Shown here piece by piece: positions 10,640 through 22,329 of a stretch of DNA of 64,000 nucleotides (the stretch's first letter is position 1; every line of letters begins with the position of its first letter). The notes under the pieces are model-generated. The model was not told where the DNA came from. It did not search any database and worked only from the letters and a program-made list of their open reading frames with translations. The DNA comes from Tetraselmis striata (taxonomy: Eukaryota; Chlorophyta; Chlorodendrophyceae; Chlorodendrales; Chlorodendraceae). The DNA is taken from assembly GCA_006384855.1 (NCBI GenBank), contig VCJN01001278.1:20300-84299 (forward strand). Direction: 5' to 3'. The position numbers and the translations under genes are program-made.

Positions 10640-13600
10640 ATGGCCGAGGGTGCCACCGACTCCATCGCTTGCAGCGCGCCCGACGCAAGTCTTGTCCAGC
10701 CGTCGAATACCGGTCGGAAGCCGCAAAAGCCTCGACCGAAGAAGGACACCCCACCCAAGATCCGCCCGCGAGTTAATGCGCGCACGTCCCCCCGCTTGAT
10801 CCTCGCGGAGGCGGAGCCCGCCTCTCCCGATGGCACCACTCGCCCCATGGTGAGTTGCAAGTCCAACCATTGCATCGCCAAGCTCCTTTGCTGCGGCGAG
10901 TTATCGACGCGCATGACCCTCCCTCGCCTCCGACCTCCCCGAGCACCCCCGCCTGCCCACCCTCCGGAAATGGCCTTGACTCGCGACTGCGGTGGCTTTG
11001 ACTCGGCGTGCCATCCATGACAACTGCTTGAATGCATCGTGGGACGAACTGGCGAAGAGGGTCAACCGGTGCTTCAAGCCTTGCGAGATTAAGTCGTGCA
11101 CTATCACCACCGGCTACGAATATGCGAGCACCAACGCCAAGGGTGGGGACAACCGGCATGCGCATGAGTGGTGGTGGTTTACTGAGAGCGGCAGCTCCGT
11201 CCGGGTGGGTCCCACCGCCCATGACTGACATGCTGACATTAGCGGACCTGACCTCTGACCTCTAGTACGCTCAATACTTTTCACCTACATAACGTTGGTC
11301 CGTCCCAACCACGTCGCCATGCCCACTATATATTGACCTCGCCGCTAGCGCACGATTGCGAACCTGCCGGCGATCACTTTGTTCGATAGATTGTAGCCCG
11401 CCCCCGCCGGCAACGCCTAGGATGCGGCCTCCAGCGCGACCCATCATGTCGCCATATTGCAGTAACACCGGCGTTTGCATTAACTATCTGACCGTTGACC
11501 TGTATCCCGATAGGTGTGCAAGGAGGCATGGATGTTCATCCACAAGGTCGGCTTTCTGCCGCTCCGTAGGATCAGGGCGGAGGTGGATGGCCTAGTCAAC
11601 CCAGGCTGCTCGCGCAACGCACCCCCCGTGTACCACATTGCGTCGCGGGCAGCCACGCGTGCTTGGCTGAAAGACTACTTCGACCCAAAGCATGGCAGGA
11701 CCGAAAAGATCCCCAACCCTTCCTCGGACCGGGAGGAGTGGCATCTTCCAGCTTGGGCGAACAAAGCGAAGGTCTACATTACGTACATGGACGACGACAC
11801 CTACTGGCCTTCAAGTAGGTCAGAATCCCGTTTCGTGTGTACCTTTTTGAACCGAGGTGATCTCGAGTCCGACATACTGAGACTCCCGCATGGAAATAAC
11901 AGAACTGGACGATATTACGGTTATTATTTACGGACGATAAACAGAACCAGGGTCACCTTGATACACATGGTGATGATACACCCTTCTCCGAGGGAAATAG
12001 CATTTTGTCATTTTGTCATGACATGTACATGCGATCGAACCGAGGTGACCTCGAGTCCATTACGTTGGACATGCCATACCAACGCGACCACGCGTGTTTG
12101 CATTCACTCGGACGGTGAGTAGATAAGAAACATCATGTCTAGTACTTTGTTTGACATGCCCCGTCTCGTGCATCTGTATGAACCAAGGTGACCTCAATTC
12201 CGGAGCATGTGGTTCGAGCACCTACCTGAGCGAATCTATGGTACTGGAAGCACTAACGCAACGACAAAACCTGACACGCCTGATGGTGATTGTCGATGCG
12301 CGCAGATGTGAAGCGCGTCTTCCGGTCAGTGTTCAAACGCATATGGATAAAGTACTTTCCCCACATCAAGACTCCGGCCCAAGACTGTTTCACTAAATGC
12401 GGGATCTGCGTGGCATGCACTGAGCTGATCCGGACTTCCGACTGCCCCGTGACAGTCAGCATCGCGAAGAAAAAGAGAGACAAGCTCTAAGAGCGCGTGA
12501 CTACTGAGAACCTCCATGTGGAGGCAGCCATCCTGGAGTCCCGCCGGCGGCCCGATATGCTATTCTGTGAGATCGACGGCATGGACTCCTCGAAGACTCT
12601 ACTACCCCACTCCGCGACTTTGTATGTCTTTGATGCCGTACTCGTCGTCAAAGACAAGCTTCTGAAGGTTCATCTGACATGCGTAAAGTACAACGGCATG
12701 CGTCCTGACGACGTGTTAGCCTTCACTGACATCTTTCCTCATGATAGCTCCTGCACAGTCACGGTTATGTGGTTGACGATCCTTAAGGACTTGGAGCGTC
12801 GCGGGTCTGGGGCGGGATCGGAGCCGCTCCGCAAGGTGCATTTCCAGCTTGACAACACTTGCCGAGAGAACAAGAACCGATGCGTGATGTGCTTTGCGGA
12901 GTGGCTTGTAGCCACAAACGTGGTCGAGGAAGTCGTGCTATCCTTCCTCCCCGTAGGGTAAGTGCTGAGCCGTGGAATCGAGGTCACCCCCGTGCCAGTG
13001 CGCCCCGGCTGGGTTGACTTGTACCGCCTCCACTCAACCCATATCGACTGTCCTGCAGGCATACCCACGCGCGCGTAGACCAAGTCTTCAGCAAATTCTC
13101 GCGGCGGCTCGGGATGGCACTCCGCCAAGACCCTCGCAAAGCTCTTCCGGGAGTTGAGATAGGCATTCACTCTAGTGTGCAACTTTGAGATTCTCGAAGG
13201 TGTCATCGACTGGAAGGAGTTTCTCGGTGGCGCTCTCCCGACGAAGGGCCATGGCCTCAGCATCTCACAAGCCTACCAGTTCTCAGTGAGGAAGCCCGAG
13301 AAGCCCATCGACCATGCCGTCCACGCAGAAATCTTCATGTCCCAGTGGTCGGACACGGATGTCCACGGCCCGGAGGATGTCATGAAGTTCATGCCCGAAG
13401 GCAATTCGTCCTACCTGCATGGCCGCCTCATTTTCCACTCGCACAAAGACGGGAGGAGCAAAACATTATTTCTCTGCGAGGTCGATGCCGAGAAGCGATT
13501 TGACGACATGGAGAGCCACATTCTCTTTTTGGCGGCGAAGTTCGACTTCTATGCCGACGACATTGAGGAGTGGGTGCACACCTTGCGGGAACTGCGGGAG

Positions 13601-14481
13601 AAGCAGTGGGAGGAGTCGCGTCCGTTCGACAAGTTTTGGTCTGAAGACGCTGAAGAGCTACAATATTGGCTCCGAAACCGCCCTCCGTGCCCGGCACGAG
13701 GAGCTGCGGCCGACACGGGCACTGCCGCGCAACCTAAAGCCGGCCCCGCTGCCCACAAAGCCCGAAACGCGGCGGAGCTGCCCCACAACGCCGAGGCCGC
13801 CGTGGGACGTATGCTTGGTGTCATGGAGGGTCTCAGGCGGCTGGAGTGGAACCCCGTTACCACCATCAGACCTGGGAAAACCAACGATGACTCCATCAAG
13901 CAGTTTTTCGACGCCGGCCAAGCAAGTCAAGGTGGTGATTATGGACATGTCCAAACACCACGAGAACATCACCGAGGCCGAGCGCCTCGACCTTCTCGGC
14001 GACTGGGAGGCTACACGATCCATGGGCAAGATCCGATCGCACAAGGACTTGAAGGACCCCGACGAGAGCAAGATGCGGCTGAAACTGGTGTTGTACGAGC
14101 CATGGGTCCCCGACTGTAGCGGCAACCCCGAGATCCCTCTATGGCTTGCGGTGGACATCGCGCGCATCGAAGGCCGCCCCATTCCCGACACCAACTGAGA
14201 GGTTGCGCAGACGATGCCTTGGCGTCCAGTGGCGGCCTTGCCCATGCGTACGTACGATCGGTACTACAGACACCTTGGCGGCGTCGCGTCATCATCCTTC
14301 ACGACAAACTTCATGGGCACCAACGTCCCCGCGGTGTCGAGTCCCGCGCTTGGTGCAAGCGTATCTCTCCAAGGGCCGCAAGCGAGCCCGTGAGCTCGCG
14401 GAGATGGATATCGACCCTAACGCGCAAGTGGCCCGACCCCACTGCGCGGACATGTTTGATCTCGACTACCACCACCACTAG
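10640..14481 (+). pseudogene. Transposon gene with DUF7869-type domain, multi-exon, decayed
   Basis: Exon 1 (10640-10849, 70 codons) is basic and Pro-rich with a GTGAGT donor. A possible segment follows near 10990-11230. Exon 11514-11814 opens VCKEAWMFIHKVGF; intron 11815-12305; exon 12306-12957 carries a Cys cluster (FTKCGICVACTEL) and HFQLDNTCRENKN; intron 12958-13058 (GTAAGT...CTGCAG) splits FLPVG from HTHARVDQVFSKFS. QLDN--ENKN plus FLPVGHTH--vDQ-FS is the signature of the transposon-associated DUF7869 family (named from memory). Phases match across both introns. A TAA at 12488-12490, a shift near 13170, another near 13915 and frame changes after 14198 disable this copy. The reading ends with Tyr-His-His-His at TAG 14479. 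Confidence 0.72.
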
Positions 14482-14765
14482 GTAGCATCTAGGTATTGCA
14501 ACTGGCAGCTACTAGCCCCCTCCTTATAGCCCCCTTTCAATCACATATATATATCCAATAACACCGGCGGACGCATTCTGCGCTAAGTGTTGTTGCCGAT
14601 GGCATGTCTGTGGCCCGCAACATATGGTTTCGGTGCATTACAATGTGTTGCATGCCGAGTGCAATCCAACACACGCATATGCGTGTCTTTTGCGAGGGTT
14701 TCGCAAACTACCCGCCACCTCCGTTCCGCAATTTCCACATCGCAGGTTGGACCGACCTATAAAGA
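14482..14765 (+). repeat. 3' end sequence shared with 22.0-22.3 kb
   Basis: From the His codons onward this stretch matches 22005-22316, including ATGTGTTGCATG-like and CGCAGGTTGG blocks, so both loci end in the same transposon tail. The copy at 22.06 kb holds an 18-base C run where this one has short C clusters. Confidence 0.75.
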
Positions 14766-14784
14766 TAATTGAATTACTATTGCG

Positions 14785-15495
14785 GGCTTATCTCACGCGG
14801 GCTACCACCGACATGGTGATCAATGCCGCGGTGCATCGCGACGTTTGCATCTTGTTGTATTTGTGGGAGACCGCCGCTCGTGGCTTCGTGGCTGGCACCA
14901 TGGAGTTGACAGACTTCATGATGCGTGGTGTGGATCTATTACCGGCGGCGTGGAATGGCATTGTCGCTGGTCGTTTGACCGCAGAAACCCGTGTTTTAGC
15001 TGAACCCCGCTACGGCACCAAAGGGAACATATCCGCCCACAACGGCGTTATGGAGCTGGAGGAGCTGCCCCCGGGCAGCGAGTTGCTTTGACTACTGTAT
15101 CGTTTGGGCCGATATGTGACCGCCATGTCTCACGCCCTTGGACGACTCTCTGTTCCGTCCACTGACAGCTGGACGCCCCGCTGGATTTCGGGCCCATGGC
15201 ATGAGCAGTGCAGCTATGAGCTTCCGGTCGAAGGGGCACTTGCGTGCCGCTGGTCTGTACAACGGTCACACCTTGCACGGCGTGAAACGCGACCATTTGC
15301 AACATGGTGTTTTGGTGGGAGGGGAGAGTGATACACATGGCTCATGTGGGCGCCATCGCCATGATGAGCTATGTGCACCTTGCCCACCATCGGGATCGGT
15401 TGTGCAAATGGATATGCGCTGAAATGATGAAGCTAATTGTGATGCCGACAATGAGATTTTTCGACGCGTTTGAGTCCCTAGACCTAGCCCCGTGA
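14785..15495 (+). pseudogene. Tyrosine recombinase of DIRS-like element, catalytic half (copy 3)
   Basis: It begins HRDVCILLYLWETAARG, then GTMELTDFMMRGVDLLPA, ETRVLAEPRYGTKGN, YRLGRYVTAMSHALGR, NGHTLHGVKRDHLQH (HxxR-like box), MAHVGAIAMMSYVHLAHH with a candidate tyrosine, and SLDLAP before TGA 15493-15495. Order and sequence follow the reverse-strand reading of 0.69-1.4 kb. Several frame changes (for example near 15090 and 15310) make it inactive. The 5' half is missing, probably lost where it abuts the neighbouring transposon tail. Confidence 0.6.
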
Positions 15496-15550
15496 TGCTT
15501 AGTGCGCTTTGTGCCATGATGTAATCGAATCGTTGCTGTCCCAAATGGTC

Positions 15551-16290
15551 AACATCGCGATAACCTCATAGTTGGATTGATACGCACGCACGCCTTTCGC
15601 GGGACCCGTGAGCCTGGTCTAAACAACATCTGGGATGTGCCCGCGACATCCCGCTTAGGCAACGTGAATGCGTCGCGGAATGGGAGGGCGCTGAGCATGG
15701 CCCGCTACCCCGCCACCAAGTCCGGGATGTCGAGCACCGCGTCGGCGCGTTCGTCAGTTACTTTTTGGATGACGCGTGACATAGGGGTAAACGGGCCGTT
15801 GACCCAGCCGACCGGCTTGGGGACCGCTGCCGTGAACCAGGCTTGTGTGAACCCGTCGATGCCCTATGCGCCGGGGCAGAGTACTCGTGGGAAATATGCT
15901 CAGACTTGATGGTGATCTCGTAGCCGAATACGTCAAGACTCCGTTATTGCCGGAACGCGAGGTTTTCCACTGCCCAGCGCTGCCTGATGACCTCGTTATG
16001 CCACGAGCTGAGCGCCCGTTACGATGGGTCCTCCTCCTTGGAATTATCATCCGCACGATCCATGAGGACATGTTCACGTGACAACCACTTGATCTTCAGA
16101 TCGATGTCGTGCGTGAGACACCCTTTGTACACATCGGTGCTAAATATTTTATCCTCTGAATAGCCACACTGGAGCCCGAGCATGCATGGAAGCGCGCATA
16201 TGAAATGGGGCTCGACCCCCATGACATTGAGTGAACCCCCCCCTCCCCCCCCCCCCCCCCCCCCCCGCCCGCGCCACATGCCCCTTTTAC
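15551..16290 (-). pseudogene. DIRS-like retroelement, RNase H end (copy 3)
   Basis: The reverse strand reads THDIDLKIKWLSREHVLMD, ADDNSKEEDPS, WAVENLAFRQ, DVFGYEITIKSEHIS, GIDGFTQAWFTAAVPKP, VNGPFTPMSRVIQKVTDE and VLDIPDLVAG, collinear with 1-573. In-frame TAA codons face Gln codons of copy 1 at two places, and TAG faces Trp at VAG-RAML. Its stop lies about 56 bp from that of the recombinase on the opposite strand, so the tail-to-tail layout is the same as in copy 1. A 22-base C run (16245-16266) marks the left part of the readable protein. Confidence 0.65.
16245..16266. repeat. Poly-C run, 22 bases (with 8 more C just upstream)
   Basis: It sits at the 5' limit of the readable RNase H fragment. 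Confidence 0.9.
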
Positions 16291-16497
16291 CTTCCATTTA
16301 GTCGGAATCCCCCCTTTTACCTACGCATGTCATAGGTCAGAATCTTAACGCAGCATGTTCCGAGTATATACGCAACCTCGTACTACCATATGAGCCGCCT
16401 ACTGCGTACCATGCTGCGCGTTGCTACCCTGCTGCGCGTTGGCGCCCCGCTGCGCCGGCCGCGGCGCGTTGGCGCCCCGCTGCCCCGGCCGCGTGAA

Positions 16498-16725
16498 GGT
16501 GCTTGGGGCTTGTGGCATGCCGGCCATAAGATAAGACACCCGCACCGGTAACACTCCAAGAATACGAGTTTAGGCTTCATTGGGTTTAGGGTGCTTGGGG
16601 CTTGTGGCATGCCGGCCATAAGATAAGACACCCGCACCGGTAACACTCCCAGAATACGAGTTTAGGGTTTAGCCGGGAAGGTGCTTGGGGCTTGTGGCAT
16701 GCCGGCCATAAGATAAGACACTCGC
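16498..16725. repeat. Tandem repeat, about 90 bp, three copies
   Basis: Each copy starts GGTGCTTGGGGCTTGTGGCA (16498, 16589, 16679) and includes CCGGCCATAAGATAAGACAC. TTTAGGGTTTA, like plant/algal telomere repeat, lies between copies 2 and 3. A GC-rich GCGCGTTGGCGCCCCGCTGC repeat precedes the set. Confidence 0.85.
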
Positions 16726-16729
16726 CCCG

Positions 16730-17455
16730 CTGCCCCGGCCGCGATAGTAGCAAAGGAAATGCAGTTTGTGAAATCGACGGAAAATAGTCGATTCAACTCT
16801 TATCTGCGGTCGAAAATGATTCATTATGATCGTTGATTATGATTAATGAGGTTGTTGCACTACTCTGCTGGTACAACATGTATAACCACTGCAAGATAGG
16901 GGAGGGGACATCAGTCATGGCTACCTCTGTATCGTACACCAGGACTACACAAGGATGGAAGCGCAACTTCTAGATAAAGGCCCCCCCACGCCCTACTCCA
17001 AGCTGCCTACTTGTTGCCCGGCTGCTGACTTCTGGTATACACACACATGCATGTTGTGCATGAGAAGCCCGAGACACGGAGGCATGTGATGTTCAAGCAC
17101 GATACATGGGACAAGCAATGGGTGCCCACTGATGAGTACGGCAAGCACCATATTGCAAGACATGCGTGCCGGAGTGGAGCAGCATGACAACCATGTGTAT
17201 GTTGGGGAAGTGCAATACTTCCTTGAGGTGACCCACACCAGCCCTTCGGTGCCGGACCTCACCCTCGATGTGTGTCGACTACACGCAGCTAAGCGCATGG
17301 TGATAGGGTCCCCCTTCGGCACTGGCGTAGTGTGGCAGATCAAGGCGCCCCTTCGGCCAAATAACATTCGCAAGGGGCGTCACGCCTTCCCTATCGCGCT
17401 GAAGCACATCGAGGGAGAAGCTGTGTTGCTTCTATGCTGATCCGGACATAGTTTC
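16730..17455 (+). mobile_element. Unclassified repeat family, copy 1 (about 0.7-1 kb)
   Basis: It matches 37.51-38.22 kb in inverted orientation over both a non-coding left part (AAATGCAGTTTGTGAAATCG) and a coding right part. The readable protein has VVHEKPETRRH, TWDKQWVPTDEYGKH, a one-base shift, DMRAGVEQHDNHVYVGEV, QYFLEVTH and LDVCRLHAAKRMV, with a stop near 17440. The piece resembles the C-terminal end of a transposase-type protein, but I cannot name the family. Confidence 0.6.
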
Positions 17456-18240
17456 AGACCAATACATATCCCAGAATTGGGACTGAAATTGAACCTATAA
17501 TTGATTACAACCGCTAGTTTGCTGCATATTCCGCTCAGACTGGGTTGTTCTAAGGACCTGCTATCTCTAACCACAGTGGGGAATAACACGAAGAGTTATC
17601 ACAGCTCAAGCTATCGGCCGTCCTCTTTGTTTCCTACCCCCTCCTCCGCCCAACGGGCTATAGAGAATAAGACAGCAGCGCCCCCGTGCTGTCCCTACAT
17701 AAGTCAGACTTATCTCATCTACAGCTCCGCATGCAAGCTAAGGAAGCCAAAAGCGCCCCACATGGTGCTACCGAGGTGTGATGGGAGAGGGGAGCTAACC
17801 GGAATAGCTATATGGTGCACAGTATTTATATACCGCTGAACATGCTAGCTTGGTGGGGTGGGGGCTACAATGCCCTCCATCTCTAATATTTTTGACACAA
17901 TATTCTGCATTTCATGGCATGGCGATTTATTCTGGTGCATGTACCAAGCCCGCGGGCCGGGCGATTCACTTTGTGTTACTCGCGGGGGATATAAGCGGGT
18001 AAATTCGAAAATATGCAAGTCCGGGCGTATCGGCTAAAAGCGTCCGTAGTTCTTGGATTGAAGCGCTGATAGTCGCGGGCACGCGTCCGGCTTGGGTTTG
18101 GCGCCTTATTGCCGGCGGAGATTATAAGCAGACGGCCCATCGGCGGTTGTTACAGAGGAATCGTCCGGCGCGGGGGGCGGCGGAGGCGGTGGGCCTCGGC
18201 CGCGAGCTGGGCCATGCGGGACGCATGGGCTGATGTGTTA
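17456..18240. other. No supported gene
   Basis: One plus-strand open frame of about 110 codons (17501-17839) has no motif and no similarity elsewhere in the window. The rest is moderately AT-rich without repeats. Confidence 0.45.
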
Positions 18241-18429
18241 GTTGTGGAGGTATGATCGAGGGGGGCGGTGGCCTTCGAGGCCGCCCCGGTTTGCGTTGGG
18301 GGCGTGGGCTGCGGCCGGTGGAGCCGGCTCAGGGTGCATGGCTACTGGATCGACGCTTGTCCCCGGCTGGTCGACGTCCGATGGCGGGGCGTCGTCGTCC
18401 TCTCTGTGTATTGAGGGACTGCCGAGGCC

Positions 18430-18452
18430 GGGGGGGGGGGGGGGGGGGGGGG
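18430..18452. repeat. Poly-G run, 23 bases
   Basis: It lies in a GC-rich stretch that reads Pro/Arg-rich on the reverse strand. Confidence 0.9.
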
Positions 18453-18751
18453 CGCTAATATCCGGCTAGTTGATGGTGACGGGAGCACCCGGGGGAGTTG
18501 GCGCCGTGGTGCATCGCCGGATGGTCGGCTGTGGTCGGCGCCGAATGGCGAATAATCGCCATCATGTCCCGCCTATGTACGTGCATGGTACTAGCTGCGA
18601 CGAGTTTTGTGTCGGATCCGGTGTTAGTGGCGAGTCTGGCTCTGCTCGCCCCTGCCGGATCGGCGGCAGCTTGCGCGCCGGGTCACCACCCGAACGTCGT
18701 GAGTTGATGTGTGATGTACCTTGAGCTTGGGGCTGAGGGTGCGTATCGGAT

Positions 18752-19195
18752 TCAAAACATAAGGCTGCGCAAGTCGTCCCCCGTCGCACGGCTGCAAGTC
18801 ACCAAATCGCTGAATACCAAGGCGACTTGTGTGGCACCGTCGGCACCGGAGGGGAGATCGTCGATTGTGGGCTGGCGGGACAAGCGGTTCAGAACGCAGA
18901 CATGGCGGCGGGCAGCAGGTGGGAGTCGGGTGCCCGTGAATTTTTTGGCGGCAATGGTTGTTCGGATCTTGGGGGGTTGGGTTATGCCGCCGCGCGGCGC
19001 ATCGAGAGTGGCGCCGACCGCAGCATCATGTTGCTCCTCGGGTATGTCGATGGTCATGGCAGCTGTAGTGATGGTCTCATGTGAAGTCTGCTCATCTTCA
19101 CGCCTCTGTGGGCGCTGACCGGCAGTTGGTCTGGTGGTGGGTCGTCCGGTCGTCGGTAGGTCCACCGTTTCACGTAAGTACACTATCAGCACCAA
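18752..19195 (-). CDS. Unrecognised low-complexity ORF (exon-like)
   Basis: The reverse strand stays open for about 147 codons with a protein-like mix: ETVDLPTTGRPTTRPTAGQR, then MTIDIPEEQHDAAVGATLDA, then TRLPPAARRHVCVLNRL and SGADGATQVALVFSDLV. The first half is Thr/Pro/Arg-rich, as in disordered transposon Gag-like or nuclear proteins. The overlapping plus-strand frame looks less natural. Downstream on this strand (18.2-18.75 kb) only Pro/Arg-rich frames continue. Start codon and gene limits are not clear. Confidence 0.3.
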   Translation of the reverse strand: MVLIVYLRETVDLPTTGRPTTRPTAGQRPQRREDEQTSHETITTAAMTIDIPEEQHDAAVGATLDAPRGGITQPPKIRTTIAAKKFTGTRLPPAARRHVCVLNRLSRQPTIDDLPSGADGATQVALVFSDLVTCSRATGDDLRSLMF

Positions 19196-19610
19196 TAGGC
19201 GCGCCAGCTCGCCCGGATTTAGTACATACGCAGGACCTCACCCGTTGAAGTGACGAGAAGTCGCATTTATCTCGGTTTGGCATGTCCTCACACGATGTGG
19301 GGCAGTATGTGGTGGACGGATAGCACAATGACCATGCACTACTAGCTGACTTTCTGTATAGCAGGTAAATGTAAGCGATCAAAATTATTCTGACCAGCAA
19401 TTCCGCGCAACGCCCCGGCGCGCCGCTGCCTTGCGGACCCAGCGCCCACCACCCAAAACCTAGAGCCCTTGCGGCTTTGATAAGTGGCGGCTCTGAGGTC
19501 TCCACCATCTGAATCGACGGCGGTTTTAAACCGCCCCCGCTTACAATCTGCTGGGTACGTAGGACTGTTAGGGGAGGTGACACAGTTGGAACAACCATAG
19601 GGGTAAGGTT

Positions 19611-19650
19611 TTGCGCTTTTGCGCTTTTGCGCTTGCCCTTGCGCTTTTGC
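19611..19650. repeat. Short GCGCTTTT tandem repeat
   Basis: Four to five imperfect copies of GCGCTTTT lie just outside the 3' end of the repeat element at 19440-21740. Confidence 0.7.
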
Positions 19651-21498
19651 GTGCTCCTACTCGCTACTTTGCGGGCTATTGCAACTATGCCTCAAATGTA
19701 CCTTTAAGTACTTTCGTTGGTGGCCCGACTATGCCTAGTCTGTCCGCAGCCTACCCTCGCAAGGGGAATGGAGCATCTCATCTATAGCTGGTCGCACTGC
19801 AAAATTTCGTGACTCAACCGATATAGAAGAAGATCATGCCTTCCGGTATCTAATATATATGCCCATTGCCTGATGGGAGTCACTACGGAGACCGCTGGCC
19901 CGGTGGCCTCGTCCACGCCCCACGGCATGTTGGGTTACGGCAGGAAGGCTGCCCTGAAAGCTGCACATGTACTTGCTAGGTGCGGGTAACCGAGGACGAT
20001 GCCACCCGCCAGGTCGGCTTCCAAATTCTTGGCAGCCTCTCTCAGTATGCGCACATTGGTCGCCGTGTCATGGCTAGTAACCGCGTGGAAGTAGCGAGAC
20101 AATAAGGCCGTAGTTATGAGGCAGCGTCATTGCCTTGAACATCTTGAACTTGTCAACGAAGGCTTCCCGCACCTTTGGGTTCCCTATTGGGTCCTTTGCG
20201 ATGCACACTTCCGAGGCGTGGTACAGATGAGCCCGCGCCGCAGCGAGCCATGTCATGTCGATTTCGCTAAACATAAGCCCATCAGAACCCGGGTATCCTC
20301 TGGCGTTACTAAGATGAAGAAATTCCAGCCCTAGAGAGCCTCTGCCCCAACGGTGAGGATGCCATGCCATGTATGTTCCTTGTCGAGAGCGGTATACATG
20401 GTGGTGTCTCTCATGCGCATGTTGCAACCCACCCCGCCTCGAGGTGGATGCACCCGTCACGATCAATCGCTCGTCGAAGAAACGGGTGAACTTCCCAGGG
20501 ACGCCGTCGTACAATGCGGGCAGCTGGTCGGCCGTACTGGGCGAGGCGAGGAACGTGGATAAGGTGGGTACTAGGTGCCGGCGGCGAGTGGGTGCTGGTT
20601 GAGTACATGGGTTTGGGTTCGGTAGCTGGGAGAAGCCGACAATTTTGCTGCACCGTGTGCCAACCGGCCCCTTGATGCGGCACAACAAGCCGTTGGCAGC
20701 CCCGACGTAGTCAGTCGCTTGTCGTCTACATTGGTATGGCTTGTGCAGACGCATACCGTCGAATTAAAAGCTCACTACGCGACCCACTCCCCGTTAAGGG
20801 GTAGTTGCGGACGAATTACGACCCTAGAGCACGATCGACCGTCTGTGTCAAATGAGGACACATGTGTCCTCATTTACACGCAGAATACGGTCGCCATACG
20901 GGATATGGCTAAGGACTTAACACAATTCCGCGGATTTTACGCTATAGATACGCAGCAAGCCGGGTACTTGCACTATTGTTACGATATGCGCTATATAATA
21001 GCGGAGCGCAAGTCGTCAAGGCGCGGCGCCGGGCTCTGTGTTTTTTTGAAAGCATCAACCGCGCCTACCTACGCACACTCGCACACCCGCCAGACAATAA
21101 CGTAGTTGTTCGTCCCCCAGCACCCCATCATGGCCAAGCAAGCCAAGCTACTTCCATGCACCCTTGTGATCCAGGTTGTGAAGCCTTTAGGCCTGACCAT
21201 ACCACTCGATGATTTGTGCGGCAAGGTCCGCATCCATGTGGGCGTGCGGCATGCATTATCCCTCGGCCAGGCGACCGACTGCGATATCCGCGTTCACCCG
21301 GGGCAACCCCGGGGCGGGGACACTTTCGGCTAAGCTGTCGGGGACAAACGGGACAATTGCACTGAGCTGAAGCAGTATGACGAAGCCGGGAACGAGAACC
21401 TGCGTGTTGCGGGTTTTCAAGTGTCCGATGTTGATGTCGTCTCGATGTATTGCACCTCGTGCGTACCCGACGCGTTGCGTGTCGAGATCTTGATCTAG

Positions 21499-21529
<31 letters not shown>
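21499..21529. repeat. Poly-C run, 31 bases
   Basis: It lies within the 2.3-kb repeat family. At the homologous spot (34.84-34.88 kb) the other copy has G runs broken by C and A. Confidence 0.92.
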
Positions 21530-21530
<1 letters not shown>

Positions 21531-21715
21531 CGGGATCTGACATGGGCACTCGCGTTAAGAATGCCTCCGTTAATGGTCCATGGCACACTCCCATGAGCCG
21601 GGGGCTATTGTCTCAGCTGAAAGGTACAGTGAGTCGGCTGACATGGCTGCGTAGAGAATTTAATTTTCACAGGCGCTGACCGCCCCGTGTTGCGTTTTTG
21701 TTGTTGCTCTTGTAG

Positions 21716-22320
21716 CTCGGGACAAGACGGTGCTGTCGGCTGTCTTTGACGAATGTTGGCCGCGCGACACTCAGACGGGATCCCTCACCCTCTGAAGAAG
21801 ACGCCGAGGTTTCCTATCGCCGCGCCCCCGTTCACAGAGCGAATTCGCTACGCTGCCTTCAACTTCCGTGCCGGCTACACAATCGAAAATCACTGCTACG
21901 CCAAGGAGACCGGCATAGCCGCGTTCCGAGAGTACATCCTCCCTCCCCCTTCCTCCCAACCCCACTGCGACCATCCTTGTGGGTTGTGCTGACGGTGAGC
22001 CTTGTTCTATCTCGACTACCACCACCACTATATAGCACCTAGGTATTGTAGTTGGCAATTACCCCCCCCCCCCCCCCCCAATAGCTCCTTTTGAGTCACA
22101 CATATTTAGAATAACACATGGACACTTTTGCGCTTTTGTTACCGACGAACTCACTGCATGTGGCCCGCAACATATGGTTTCGATGCATCACAATGTGTTA
22201 CATGTCCAAAAACACATATGCGTGTCTTCTGCAACCCAATGAGAGTGTTGACATCCACCGGCCACCTACTCATTTCCACAAGTACCACATCGCAGGTTGG
22301 CCCGACCTAGAATGTAAAAA
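21716..22320 (+). pseudogene. ORF fragments ending in a DUF7869-element-type 3' tail
   Basis: After a TTGTAG acceptor-like site the plus strand reads ARDKTVLSAVFDECWPRDT. It then changes frame to FPIAAPPFTERIRYAAFNF and AGYTIENHCYAKETGIAAF. The following DNA (22005-22316) is homologous to 14455-14765, the end of the DUF7869 element. This gene is divergent from the repeat element on the minus strand. An 18-base C run (22062-22079) interrupts the tail. Protein family unknown. Confidence 0.4.
22062..22079. repeat. Poly-C run, 18 bases
   Basis: The homologous site at about 14515 has only short C clusters. Confidence 0.9.
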
Positions 22321-22329
22321 GACTTCCTG

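Larger units (their letters stand above)
19440..21740 (-). mobile_element. Unclassified 2.3-kb repeat family, copy 1
   Basis: It is collinear, inverted, with 34.61-36.93 kb. On the reverse strand, shared protein blocks are VCHGPLTEAFLTRVPMSDP(A), a Gly run, HRDDINIGHLKTRN, a poorly framed middle, GCIHLEAGWVA, MTWLAAARAHLYHASEVCIA, NPKVREAFVDKFKMFKAMTL, then a 3' end containing GGCGGTTTTAAACCGCC and ACCCCTATGG-type sequence. The Gly run is a 31-base C run on + (21499-21529); the other copy has an interrupted G-rich version at the same place. No catalytic motif seen. Frame breaks are numerous. Confidence 0.6.
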
